A stretch of DNA of 43,115 bases from a virus. The notes beneath the pieces were generated by a model, which had not been told where the DNA came from, did no database searches, and was given only the letters and a program-made list of their open reading frames with translations. The stretch spans positions 1 through 43,115 of IMG/VR virus record IMGVR_UViG_3300032291_003156. One strand, written 5' to 3'. A program made the translations under genes and the position numbers. Shown here piece by piece: positions 23,644 to 30,891 of the stretch. The stretch's first letter is position 1. The number at the start of each line of letters is the position of its first letter.

Positions 23644-23662
23644 GGCAATCTCCTTTTTGGTT

Positions 23663-23682
23663 ATGAACAGTAATCTGTTCAT
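23663..23682 (-). other. Leader hairpin upstream of the gene at 23643
   Basis: On the minus strand ATGAACAG, ATTA loop, CTGTTCAT: perfect 8-bp stem, 20 nt ahead of the start codon and 2 nt after CCTAAATA (23685-23692). Confidence 0.5.
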
Positions 23683-23729
23683 TGTATTTAGGACAATAAC
23701 AGTTACAACAATATGACAGTCATAAAAAA

Positions 23730-23749
23730 AAAGACCCTTTTGGGTCTTT
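23730..23749 (-). terminator. Intrinsic terminator of the outer-membrane protein gene
   Basis: On the minus strand AAAGACCC, AAAA loop, GGGTCTTT followed by about eight T. Placed 60 nt after the stop at 23808. Confidence 0.85.
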
Positions 23750-23807
23750 AGTACTGGTTACGAGTTCCAGCGCCGCTCTATTGTTGCGGTCGGTTTAAAA
23801 ATACAGT

Positions 23808-24362
23808 TTAGAAACTGCGTGTGTACGCCAAACGTACAGCGTCTTTTTCATCATCACCCCAGCTACGGCTCCAACGAACTGCAACAGAGTCTTGTTTGGT
23901 AAGTGCATAACCTACTGCAACATGACCGCGGGTGGTTTGGTACAATTTACCAGACTCAAATGCATTGCGATAGCGAGCACCAACGTCGCCAGTGAAGCCA
24001 GCAAACAAAGGAAACTTCACACCAGAATCAATGGCATAGTAACTGAAGTGTGTGGAACTGGTGATTCTTTCACCTACACGACCACCAAAGTACACTGCAC
24101 CAAAATTTTTCCTTGCACGAAGTTCTAGTGTTTGAGTGATTGATCCGCTGCCAAGTTCTGTTTGGCTGTTGGCCATTTTGATGCTGTAGTCAACATCGCC
24201 CATTTTGGTGCCGACGGTCAGGCCATGGTTGATATTTTCTGCACCTGTTTTGCGATTGCTTTCATCTTGGTAATCCAGGGTTGCATAACCACCTGCTGCC
24301 ATGGCTGAAGTGGTTGTTACAGCCACAAATAACACAGCCGCGATTGCTTTAGTAAATTTCAT
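23808..24362 (-). CDS. Outer-membrane beta-barrel protein with signal peptide
   Basis: A 184-residue exported protein. Residues 1-22 are a Sec signal (MKFTKAIAAVLFVAVTTTSAMA), cleaved before AGGY. The rest alternates polar and hydrophobic residues as transmembrane beta-strands (YATLDYQDE, VDYSIKMANSQ, VYFGGRVGERI, VAVGYALTKQDSVAVRWS) and ends with the aromatic outer-membrane signature LAYTRSF. This fits an 8-stranded host-type barrel made by the phage, perhaps to change the surface and block superinfection (as T5, lambda or N15 lysogenic conversion proteins do). AAAGGAG ribosome site, own promoter and terminator. Confidence 0.82.
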   Translation of the reverse strand: MKFTKAIAAVLFVAVTTTSAMAAGGYATLDYQDESNRKTGAENINHGLTVGTKMGDVDYSIKMANSQTELGSGSITQTLELRARKNFGAVYFGGRVGERITSSTHFSYYAIDSGVKFPLFAGFTGDVGARYRNAFESGKLYQTTRGHVAVGYALTKQDSVAVRWSRSWGDDEKDAVRLAYTRSF

Positions 24363-24380
24363 AGTTTCTCCTTTTTAATT

Positions 24381-24409
24381 TACTCTACTATTGTAGACAT
24401 ATTATATAT
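24381..24409 (-). promoter_or_regulatory. Sigma70-type promoter of the outer-membrane protein gene
   Basis: On the minus strand TTGACA, 17-nt spacer, TACAAT, about 20-30 nt upstream of the AAAGGAG ribosome site. A TCTAC-AATA-GTAGA hairpin overlaps the -10 and predicted start. Coordinates approximate to a few bases. Confidence 0.6.
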
Positions 24410-24429
24410 CATTGTCAATACAATATGAA

Positions 24430-25620
24430 TTATTTCAACAATTGAATTTGAGAAATGTGCAAACCAGTTTGATGCTGATTCATTAGAATCATGGCATGAT
24501 CCAAGTTGGCTCGGTATTCGTTCATGACCCGATCAAACAGTTTGTTGAAAAAATGTTGCTTGTTGCGTTGTGCAATTTCGTGCAATTTCGTGTACAATGC
24601 CTGCTTGTCATCATGGCTCAATGCAGCAATTCTTTTCATTTCTTCGATGATATGATCTAATCTTGTTCGGCTATCCAAGATTAGATCATACGACTCATCG
24701 ATCAAGCTGCCAAATGTTTCAAATCCATAACTTTGCAAATATTGCAAACTGCCCGGTGTTGCTGCCAGTATAAATGGTTTGCCACAGGCTATGGGTCTCA
24801 GTATTTTTTCAGTAAGATGCCAACGATTCTCGTCGAACAGTGTTTCCAATACCACATCAATGGCATGATCAACATAGTCCTGAGCCACATAATCAGCACT
24901 CAAATCACTTTTTGCTGTGTTTGATAGCAACAGTTTGTGTAAGTCAAAGTTTGAAATTTGTAAATCATTGTTTACAAAACTGTGATCGGTATAATGTACA
25001 TGGTTATCAAATTCGGCAAAATTAATGCTAGAAGCCAAATCAAGTTGATGGGCAATAATTTGTTGTGCAAAATACAACCGATATTCTCTTGTTCCACTCC
25101 AGGCTCTATTGTAAATTAAAAAATCTTTTTTAAAGTTGCTGTATTTCAACATTGGGTCATGTTGTGCGTATCTAAACCAATCTAATGCAATCACAGCATG
25201 GCTCCAGTAGTAAACTGGAATAAAAACATCCGACGCCAGCTTGGCCACTTGGTCACTTGATTGCTCTGAATGCAGTAAAAGGCACTTGTCAAATTGATTC
25301 CTACAAGGCAACATTCCCCTGATACCAAGGCTGGCATAATAGTCAGTTATTGCCTTGTGCGATGAGTAATTGTTGTCATGCAGTATGACATGACCTTTTT
25401 GTTGAATAGCATAATAAATGTCTTGTGCCGACCAAAGATCAGGATTAATGGGTTCTTGATCGTGACACAACATCAACGGATGCACATTGGTTGGTTTATC
25501 AGTCAATTGAGCGAGATCTTCCAGTTTTCTCGAACCATGTGGCAACCAACGATAAATTACTAGATCGTGGTTGACACTGTCGGCCAGATAGTGATATAAT
25601 TTGTCTAAAGGAACGTTCAT
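24430..25620 (-). CDS. Glycosyltransferase-like protein (GT-B type C-terminal half)
   Basis: A 396-residue protein. The C-terminal half contains DENRWHLTEKILRPIACGKPFILAATPGSLQYL followed by GFETF and DESYD, a nucleotide-sugar-binding pattern resembling GT10 fucosyltransferase-like and other phage glycosyltransferase-like proteins. The N-terminal half has LVIYRWLPHGSRK and CHDQEP, seen in similar phage proteins. I use ATG 25620, whose start codon abuts the divergent ATG 25621. Specific sugar and acceptor unknown; it would fit the sugar-handling genes on the other side of the shared start region. Confidence 0.75.
   Translation of the reverse strand: MNVPLDKLYHYLADSVNHDLVIYRWLPHGSRKLEDLAQLTDKPTNVHPLMLCHDQEPINPDLWSAQDIYYAIQQKGHVILHDNNYSSHKAITDYYASLGIRGMLPCRNQFDKCLLLHSEQSSDQVAKLASDVFIPVYYWSHAVIALDWFRYAQHDPMLKYSNFKKDFLIYNRAWSGTREYRLYFAQQIIAHQLDLASSINFAEFDNHVHYTDHSFVNNDLQISNFDLHKLLLSNTAKSDLSADYVAQDYVDHAIDVVLETLFDENRWHLTEKILRPIACGKPFILAATPGSLQYLQSYGFETFGSLIDESYDLILDSRTRLDHIIEEMKRIAALSHDDKQALYTKLHEIAQRNKQHFFNKLFDRVMNEYRANLDHAMILMNQHQTGLHISQIQLLK
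25571..25600 (+). promoter_or_regulatory. Sigma70-type promoter of the sugar-dehydrogenase operon
   Basis: TTGACA (25571-25576), 18-nt spacer, TATAAT (25595-25600). It lies wholly inside the first codons of the divergent gene and drives the gene at 25621 with a leader of about 14 nt carrying AAAGGA. Confidence 0.8.
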
Positions 25621-26862
25621 ATGAAAAAAATTGGTTTTATTGGCATTGGAAAATTGGGTCTTGATTGTGCAGAAGTCATGGCCGAAAAACATGAAGTACG
25701 CGGTTACGATATTTACCCACGTACCAGCAACTCAGTAAAAGTCTGCGGAATAGAAGAACTTGTTAACGAAAGCGAATGGATCTTTATTGCTGTGCCCACG
25801 CCGCATGCCGAGGGATACGATGGATCAGTGCCATCCAGTCACATGGAGCCCAGAGACTTTGGGCATGCGGCTGTAATCGACGCAATTAAAAATGTAAACA
25901 AATACGCAACCTCATCTAAAAAGGTTGTGTTGATCTCCACAGTGTTGCCCGGCACCACACGCAAGCACTTTGTGCCGCTGTTGGACAGCCGGCATCAGTT
26001 CTTGTATAATCCTTACCTGATTGCCATGGGCTCGGTAAAGTGGGACATGGTCAATCCTGAAATGATTATGATTGGCACAGAAGATGGCAACCCCAATGCC
26101 TTGGCTGGCGAACTTCGTGATCTATATGACACAGTGATGCAAAATGACCCACGTTATGAGATTGGTACCTGGGACGAGTGTGAAGCTATCAAGATTTTCT
26201 ACAACACATTTATTTCAGCCAAGGTGGGTCTTGTGAACATGGTGCAAGACTTTGCCATGCGCATTGGCAACATCAACGTTGACGTTGTTACAAACGCACT
26301 GGCACGTTCAACCATGCGCATCATGGGACCCAAGTACATGACAGCAGGCATGGGCGATGCTGGCGCTTGTCATCCACGTGACAACATTGCTCTGCGCTGG
26401 TTGGCCAAGGAATACAACATTGGCTACGACTTGTTTGACACTGTGATGCATGCTAGAGAGATTCAAGCTAAAAATTTAGCCATGTTCATGGTTGATCTGT
26501 CAGTGATGAACAACAACATGCCTATTGTGATTCATGGCAAGGCCTACAAGCCTGATGTAGAATACTGCATTGGTTCGTACTCGACCTTGGTTGGGCATTA
26601 TGTTGAAATGGAAGGCCGATCAGTGGTGTACGTTGATCCCTTGGCTGACAACAAAGACCAGGTTGTTGACAGCGTTGATGAGCCTGCCATCTTCCTGTGG
26701 GCTCACAATCGCAAGATCACATATGAGTACACAGGCGATCAAGCTGACACCAAGCCCTACTGTGACATTCTACCTGGCAGCATAATTATTGACCCATGGC
26801 GCAAGTTGGAATCCACCGACGATGTCGAAGTGGTGCATTACGGTAATACCAGGCATGCTTAA
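25621..26862 (+). CDS. UDP-glucose/GDP-mannose dehydrogenase-family protein
   Basis: A 413-residue NAD-dependent sugar-nucleotide dehydrogenase. Rossmann GIGKLG (residues 8-13), VPTP, STVLPGTT, YNPYLIAMG, the central helix with KIFYNTFISAK, and GDAGACHPRDNIALRWL, where the Cys matches the catalytic thiol of the GxCFPKD motif in UDP-glucose dehydrogenase (here ACHPRD). A C-terminal HGKAYKPDV matches the family's GxAFKPxT. It oxidises the C6 hydroxyl of a nucleotide sugar to a carboxylate. Substrate undefined. First gene of a three-gene operon. Confidence 0.88.
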   Translation: MKKIGFIGIGKLGLDCAEVMAEKHEVRGYDIYPRTSNSVKVCGIEELVNESEWIFIAVPTPHAEGYDGSVPSSHMEPRDFGHAAVIDAIKNVNKYATSSKKVVLISTVLPGTTRKHFVPLLDSRHQFLYNPYLIAMGSVKWDMVNPEMIMIGTEDGNPNALAGELRDLYDTVMQNDPRYEIGTWDECEAIKIFYNTFISAKVGLVNMVQDFAMRIGNINVDVVTNALARSTMRIMGPKYMTAGMGDAGACHPRDNIALRWLAKEYNIGYDLFDTVMHAREIQAKNLAMFMVDLSVMNNNMPIVIHGKAYKPDVEYCIGSYSTLVGHYVEMEGRSVVYVDPLADNKDQVVDSVDEPAIFLWAHNRKITYEYTGDQADTKPYCDILPGSIIIDPWRKLESTDDVEVVHYGNTRHA

Positions 26863-27358
26863 ATATCACATTCCAAAATTTTGGGATGATGAATTTAAAC
26901 AGCTATTGTATATCAATGAAACATTCAATGATCCAAAAAATCTAAAACTCTGGCAAGGTCAAGGTTTTGCCAACAAATTCACTGGCGACATGTGCGACAT
27001 GCGATCAGTACAACCCAGTTGGAATAAACAATTTGTAAAAATTTACAAAGAAATGGGTTGGAAAGACGTAGGCACCAGCTACTATAGAATGAGTCCAGGA
27101 ACAATACTCCCCACCCATCGGGATCTCTATGTCAAATACATTGAACTGTTTAAATTACAAGGCCAAGAACAAAATATTAGACGAGCAGTGGTATTCCTTG
27201 AAGACTGGAAACCTGGACACTATGGCGAATATGAAGATCAACCAATGGTAAACTGGCATGCTGGAGACACAGTAGAGTGGCTGTATGACGCACCACACAT
27301 GGCAGCCAATTGTGGGTTTGAACCAAGATACACATTACAAATCACAGGACACGTATGA
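26855..27358 (+). CDS. 2-Oxoglutarate/Fe(II) oxygenase-like protein
   Basis: A 167-residue protein with the layout of aspartyl-hydroxylase-type or cupin-like oxygenases: PTHRD as the HxD iron-site pair, then GDTVEWLYDAPHMAANCG with the distal His, and RYTLQITG with the Arg that would bind 2-oxoglutarate. Similar proteins are frequent in marine T4-like phages. The ATG 26855 overlaps the dehydrogenase stop by 8 nt and the stop overlaps the amidinotransferase start (ATGA). Substrate unknown; sugar or amino-acid side-chain hydroxylation would fit the neighbours. Confidence 0.72.
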   Translation: MLKYHIPKFWDDEFKQLLYINETFNDPKNLKLWQGQGFANKFTGDMCDMRSVQPSWNKQFVKIYKEMGWKDVGTSYYRMSPGTILPTHRDLYVKYIELFKLQGQEQNIRRAVVFLEDWKPGHYGEYEDQPMVNWHAGDTVEWLYDAPHMAANCGFEPRYTLQITGHV

Positions 27359-28272
27359 TTTCAACTTACAACGAATGGGACACACTGCGCAGAGTCATAG
27401 TGGGCCGAGCCGACACTGCCAATTGGCCCGTCAATGATGCTGTGTTTAAGAATGAAGGCCAGAAAACCAGTTGGAAAGAAACTCCAATGCCCAGCGGTGC
27501 CGTGCCACAGTGGATCATCGACGAAGCCAACGAAGATCTTGACATCCTGGCTCAAACACTGCAAGATCTAGGAGTCACAGTAGATCGCCCCAGGCCAGGT
27601 TTGAATTTTCAAACACATGACGGACTCAGCACATACTGCCCACGAGATCGGCTGTTGGCCTATGGAAGCACCATACTGGACCCTGCAATGATGTATCCCT
27701 GCAGGGACATGGAAATACAGTGTTATCATGACATCCTGGCAGATGCTGAATGTGTGCTATCCATGCCTCGGAATCAAGGCATGGTATTAGAAGCTGCAAA
27801 CATTTGCAAACTCAATGACAGTTGGTTGGTGCTGGAATCAGCAGGATGCAATGCTGTTGCGTTGGCTTGGTTACGTGCTCAATTTCCCAACGTCACCATA
27901 GAGTCTTGTAACTTCTATGCTGGCGTGCATATTGACTCAACCATTGTGCCCATACGTGAAGGTGTGGTGTTGTTGAATGGTACCAGAGTCAATGACGCCA
28001 ACTGCCCCGAAGTGTTCAAGGGCTGGGACAAGATCTATGTTGACGATGTGGTGGCACAAGATTTTTACCAATATCCCTATGCATCAAAATGGGTTGGCAT
28101 GAACATGTTGGCCGTGGACCCAAAAACGGTGATCATGGACCGAAATCAACCCAAGTTGATGGCTGAATTAGAACAACGCAACTTCACAGTGATTCCGTTG
28201 GAATTGCGCCACAGCCGTACTTTGGGCGGCGGGTTCCATTGTGTCACACTGGATTTGGTACGTTCAAACTAG
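27355..28272 (+). CDS. Amidinotransferase (glycine/inosamine amidinotransferase family)
   Basis: A 305-residue amidinotransferase-fold enzyme, shorter than animal AGAT. Seen: EWDTLRRVIVGRA at the start, YCPRDRLL (family TPRD with Asp), ESCNFYAGVHIDST with the catalytic His, and GGGFHCVTLDL with the nucleophile Cys near the end. Such enzymes move the amidino group from arginine to an amine such as glycine or scyllo-inosamine phosphate. With a sugar dehydrogenase and an oxygenase in the same operon, the amine acceptor may be a sugar. Last gene of the operon; a promoter follows immediately. Confidence 0.88.
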   Translation: MISTYNEWDTLRRVIVGRADTANWPVNDAVFKNEGQKTSWKETPMPSGAVPQWIIDEANEDLDILAQTLQDLGVTVDRPRPGLNFQTHDGLSTYCPRDRLLAYGSTILDPAMMYPCRDMEIQCYHDILADAECVLSMPRNQGMVLEAANICKLNDSWLVLESAGCNAVALAWLRAQFPNVTIESCNFYAGVHIDSTIVPIREGVVLLNGTRVNDANCPEVFKGWDKIYVDDVVAQDFYQYPYASKWVGMNMLAVDPKTVIMDRNQPKLMAELEQRNFTVIPLELRHSRTLGGGFHCVTLDLVRSN

Positions 28273-28301
28273 TTGACCAATAAATCGTATTCATGTATAC
28301 T
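28273..28301 (+). promoter_or_regulatory. Promoter of the UV endonuclease gene (leaderless layout)
   Basis: TTGACC (28273-28278), 17-nt spacer, TATACT (28296-28301). The start codon ATG 28308 lies 7 nt after the -10, at the predicted transcription start. The first spacer bases (AATAA) match the repeat family; the rest differ. Confidence 0.68.
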
Positions 28302-28307
28302 ACATGC

Positions 28308-29333
28308 ATGAACACATCTAGAATTGGCTTTTGTTGCAAGTGGCTCAATGACCCCTCAGAATGTGGTGGCATGAAAGTCAATGCAAAGGACCGTGACTTA
28401 AACGGCAGATCAACCACCATGCGCTGGCTTCGTGAGCACAAAAGCGAAGCTGAACAACGGCAATGGGATATCATGAATCACAACGCTGCCGCAGCCGTTC
28501 GCATGATTGATCGTGTGGCCACACTGCCACTTGAACGGCGCATGGTTCGATTGGGTTCAGAAATGTTGCAGGGCTACACTGAGAAAGACTGGATTGGCTG
28601 GTGGCAACAAGCCGATGTCCAAGCTCACTGTGAACGAATCTTTGCGCCCATCGGTGAGACTGCAAGACGCTTGGATGTACGCATCAGTTTTCATCCCGGG
28701 CAGTTCTGTGTGCTGGCATCAGAAAGTGACGAAATTGTAGAACGTAGCATTGCAGAATTTGAGTATCATGCAGACATGGCACGTTGGATGGGCTACGGCG
28801 CTACCTGGCATGATTCTGGATTCAAGATCAATGTGCATCTTTCAGGCAAGGGTGGCCCCACCAAGTTCTTGCGCACACTGGGTAAATTAACACCTGAGGC
28901 TCGCAATCTCATAACTATTGAAAATGATGAAATAAGCAATGGACTTGACACTACTTTACTTGTGGCTGAGCATGTGGCTCTCGTATTGGACATACACCAT
29001 CATTGGATCAATTCCGGCGAATACATCTCCCCTCAAGATCATCGTGTGGCAAGGGTTATTGACTCTTGGCGTGGCGTTCGTCCTGCTCTTCACTACTCAG
29101 TTAGTCGCGAAGATATTTTGGTTGATCATGATCGACGAGTTCGCCCAGACCTTGCTGCCCTTCTTGGTGCAGGTTATAAAAAACAAAAGCTACGAGCACA
29201 CAGCGACTTTTATTGGAATGACGCTGTGACAGACTGGGCATTGACCTTTGCTGAAAATTTTGATATCCAGTGCGAGGCCAAGGGCAAAAATTTAGCGTCT
29301 GAGCAAGTCTACAATAGGTTGATCACATTGTGA
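28308..29333 (+). CDS. uvsE: UV damage endonuclease UvdE/UvsE-like
   Basis: A 341-residue TIM-barrel repair enzyme that would nick DNA 5' to UV photoproducts. Metal-site segments are visible: RISFHPGQF (His), EFEYHADM (His), NVHLSGKGG (His), TIENDE (Glu), LVLDIHHHW (Asp and His), and LHYS. The N-terminal RIGFCCKW and RLGSEM also fit the family. I use ATG 28308 (MNTSRIGF) rather than the upstream ATG 28293, which lies within the promoter. A 96-residue hydrophobic frame nested at 28939 is considered a shadow. Confidence 0.88.
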   Translation: MNTSRIGFCCKWLNDPSECGGMKVNAKDRDLNGRSTTMRWLREHKSEAEQRQWDIMNHNAAAAVRMIDRVATLPLERRMVRLGSEMLQGYTEKDWIGWWQQADVQAHCERIFAPIGETARRLDVRISFHPGQFCVLASESDEIVERSIAEFEYHADMARWMGYGATWHDSGFKINVHLSGKGGPTKFLRTLGKLTPEARNLITIENDEISNGLDTTLLVAEHVALVLDIHHHWINSGEYISPQDHRVARVIDSWRGVRPALHYSVSREDILVDHDRRVRPDLAALLGAGYKKQKLRAHSDFYWNDAVTDWALTFAENFDIQCEAKGKNLASEQVYNRLITL

Positions 29334-29620
29334 ACAATATAGTAACTGGAATTTTTGATTGGATTCAAGATGATTTTAAGTCTAACCGCATTCGTTTTGC
29401 TGTTGAGTTGTTGGCTTGGGCTATCAGTATTGGCTGCTCAATTACCATGGCACTCACAGTCCCAACCCCTCCTCTTCTTGCTCTTTATCCTGTGTGGATT
29501 GGTGGTTGTGCCATGTATGCTTGGGCTAGTTATACTCGGAAATCATTTGGCATGCTGGCTAACTACATCTTGCTAACCACTATTGACACAGTTGGTCTGG
29601 CCCGAATGTTACTCAGCTGA
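29330..29620 (+). CDS. Small membrane protein, about three spans
   Basis: A 96-residue protein with hydrophobic segments near residues 22-43, 48-67 and 75-94, linked by short polar turns (TPPLLALYPVWIGGCAMYAWASYTRK). This size and pattern are seen in small phage membrane proteins; no transporter signature can be confirmed. The start is GTG 29330 overlapping the uvsE stop. Its stop overlaps that of the convergent minus-strand gene. Confidence 0.7.
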   Translation: MNNIVTGIFDWIQDDFKSNRIRFAVELLAWAISIGCSITMALTVPTPPLLALYPVWIGGCAMYAWASYTRKSFGMLANYILLTTIDTVGLARMLLS

Positions 29621-29959
29621 TTTCTTTTTGGCAGGTGCTTTTTTTACAGCAGGCGTTTTGGCTGCTGTTTTCTTGGCAGCAGGTTTTTTGGCTGGAGCCT
29701 TTTTGACAGGTGCTGGTTCCGCAATCAAAGAAATTGGTGGCGTGGCTGCTGGCTCTGGCACGTTGTATGTTGCTGAAACTGGAGCAGGTGCTTCCACTGG
29801 CTTGACTGATTCCACACGCACATGATTTTCTGGGGCAGTTTCACTTGCTCTGGGAAACGGCCAATTGGTGTCGGGTGTTTCAATTTTGTATGGTGCCGGC
29901 GCCACAGCAGGTTTTTCGGTAGGTTTACCAAAAAATAATTCTTTGAGTTTTTCAAACAT
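29609..29959 (-). CDS. Lys/Ala/Pro-rich basic-tailed protein (histone H1-like tail)
   Basis: A 116-residue protein. The first 35 residues are mixed (MFEKLKELFFGKPTEKP), the middle is Pro/Ala/Glu-rich, and the last 35 residues repeat KKAPAKKPAAKK-type units, as in H1 tails and bacterial AlgP-like proteins. It likely binds nucleic acid or other polyanions non-specifically and is probably unfolded. Start has TAGGAG as ribosome site; leader holds TTAGT/ACTAA pairing near CTAAATAAAT. The + strand frame in this stretch is an artefact of the repeats. Confidence 0.75.
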   Translation of the reverse strand: MFEKLKELFFGKPTEKPAVAPAPYKIETPDTNWPFPRASETAPENHVRVESVKPVEAPAPVSATYNVPEPAATPPISLIAEPAPVKKAPAKKPAAKKTAAKTPAVKKAPAKKKSAE

Positions 29960-30015
29960 AATTTCTCCTAGGCATTTATTTAGTGATCAATTACTAATTT
30001 ATTTTTTAAAAAATG

Positions 30016-30044
30016 TTGCAGAGCAGCATAAATAATGCTACAAT
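30016..30044 (+). promoter_or_regulatory. Promoter region of the phasin-like gene
   Basis: TTGCAG (30016-30021), 17-nt spacer, extended TGC and TACAAT (30039-30044). CATAAATA (30027-30034), a late-type NATAAATA motif, lies within the spacer. Confidence 0.6.
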
Positions 30045-30049
30045 AATAC

Positions 30050-30077
30050 ATGGGGTGCTGGATAGGCCGGGTCCCAT
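30050..30077 (+). other. 5'-leader hairpin of the phasin-like gene
   Basis: ATGGG (30050-30054) pairs with CCCAT (30073-30077); the loop is GC-rich with further CTGG/CCGG pairing. A leader segment nearly identical to that of hsp20 follows (30084-30103). Confidence 0.5.
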
Positions 30078-30105
30078 AGTAAACTTGCTTAATTAAGGAG
30101 AAATT

Positions 30106-30381
30106 ATGTTTACAGCAGACGCATTCATCGACACCGTTCAAACCGGTAAAAAGACCTTTGTCAACACCTTTGTCACAAACGAAACAGCCAAAGAAGCCAT
30201 GATCAAGTTCATTGACTCTCAAGCTGACTACACCAAAAAAGCCGTCAAGGCCACCACAGATGCTGCCGCCACAGTGGCCAGTGAAACTGTGAAAGCCATG
30301 CAAGAAGCCACCAAGTTTGACTATGTCAAGTTTGGCGAAGGCATCATGAAAGCCTACACAGCTACCACAGCTAAAAAGTAA
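30106..30381 (+). CDS. Phasin-like amphipathic helical protein
   Basis: A 91-residue, almost wholly helical protein rich in Ala, Thr, Lys and Val, without Pro, Trp or Cys. The TANETAKEAMIKFIDSQADYTKKAVKATTDAAATVA-type pattern (30175-30280) is like phasins, which coat polyhydroxyalkanoate granules, but could be any amphipathic coiled coil. Strong ribosome site (TTAAGGAGAAATT). Own promoter and two hairpins after the stop, so it is a single-gene unit. I rate phasin as a plausible label only. Confidence 0.72.
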   Translation: MFTADAFIDTVQTGKKTFVNTFVTNETAKEAMIKFIDSQADYTKKAVKATTDAAATVASETVKAMQEATKFDYVKFGEGIMKAYTATTAKK

Positions 30382-30395
30382 TACTCAAGTATTAC
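30378..30395 (+). terminator. Hairpin embedding the stop codon of the phasin-like gene
   Basis: GTAATAC (30378-30384), TCAA loop, GTATTAC (30389-30395). The TAA stop is inside the left arm, the same design as at 8993. No T-run; followed at once by a classical terminator. Confidence 0.5.
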
Positions 30396-30401
30396 CTTGC
30401 A

Positions 30402-30428
30402 AAAACCCTGCCCAGAGCAGGGTTTTTC
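30402..30428 (+). terminator. Intrinsic terminator fused to a promoter
   Basis: AAAACCCTGC, CCAGA loop, GCAGGGTTTT then TC. The -35 TTGACC begins at 30429, so terminator and promoter form one compact cassette. Confidence 0.85.
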
Positions 30429-30457
30429 TTGACCAAAATTAACCAAAATGCTATAAT
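30429..30457 (+). promoter_or_regulatory. Sigma70-type phage promoter (repeat family copy 5)
   Basis: TTGACC (30429-30434), 17-nt spacer with CCAAAA, extended TGC, TATAAT (30452-30457). Drives the gene at 30488. Confidence 0.78.
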
Positions 30458-30487
30458 ACGAACATGAAAACAAAAAAGGAGAAAGAT

Positions 30488-30700
30488 ATGGAAACTTTTG
30501 TGACAGTGGCAGACATGATGGCGGCATTGAGTGTATTGCCTGCAGACGCTCGCCTGGTAGTGACCGAAAGCGGTTATTACTCCTACAGTGAGTTTGCTGG
30601 AGTGTGCTTGCCCAAGGCCTATATTGTGGAAAGTGGCGAACAAGGACTTCCCCGCCGTGCTCAAGTGTACCGTATTGGTCACAGTCACCAAAATCCTTGA
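30488..30700 (+). CDS. Small hypothetical protein
   Basis: A 70-residue protein beginning METFVTVADMMAALSVLPADARLVVTESGYYSYSEF. The helix then strand layout (DMMAALSVLPADARLVV) is common in small phage proteins. ATG 30488 has AAAAAAGGAGAAAGAT upstream and is preferred over ATG 30464, which would be at the predicted mRNA 5' end. Single-gene unit between two family promoters. Function unknown. Confidence 0.75.
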   Translation: METFVTVADMMAALSVLPADARLVVTESGYYSYSEFAGVCLPKAYIVESGEQGLPRRAQVYRIGHSHQNP

Positions 30701-30706
30701 TCGCAC

Positions 30707-30735
30707 TTGACCAATAATTCCCAATCTGCTATAAT
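30707..30735 (+). promoter_or_regulatory. Sigma70-type phage promoter (repeat family copy 6, leaderless layout)
   Basis: TTGACC (30707-30712), 17-nt spacer, extended TGC, TATAAT (30730-30735). ATG 30742 begins 7 nt after the -10, at the expected transcription start. Confidence 0.78.
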
Positions 30736-30741
30736 TACAAC

Positions 30742-30891
30742 ATGAAAACACTCAGCTTCACTGTACAACTTCCTCGCCAGCGCCGTCGTGCGGTGGAGTT
30801 GTACAGCCGCGACACTCCGTTCAAGCCAAAGGTTGAACGTGACAAAACAGTGTACAACCGCCGAGTCAAACATCGGAACCGTGATGAATAA
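30742..30891 (+). CDS. 49-residue basic phage protein
   Basis: Encodes MKTLSFTVQLPRQRRRAVEL followed by YSRDTPFKPKVERDKTVYNRRVKHRNRDE. It is strongly basic; the TPFKPKV...K..YNRR.KHRN ending resembles short basic phage proteins with a conserved FRxRVxxxKKxYxRKxKH tail. No ribosome site precedes the ATG, which coincides with the predicted mRNA start, so leaderless translation is likely. Overlaps the next start by 8 nt. Function unknown. Confidence 0.75.
   Translation: MKTLSFTVQLPRQRRRAVELYSRDTPFKPKVERDKTVYNRRVKHRNRDE

Noticed and set aside
28939-29229. 96-codon hydrophobic frame nested in uvsE
   Set aside because: No ribosome site or promoter; hydrophobic runs arise easily in the +1 frame of this coding sequence.
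29583-29825. Hydrophobic Ala/Gly-rich + strand frame
   Set aside because: It is the complement of the Lys/Ala/Pro repeats of the minus-strand gene at 29609, which has a start, ribosome site and sensible composition.
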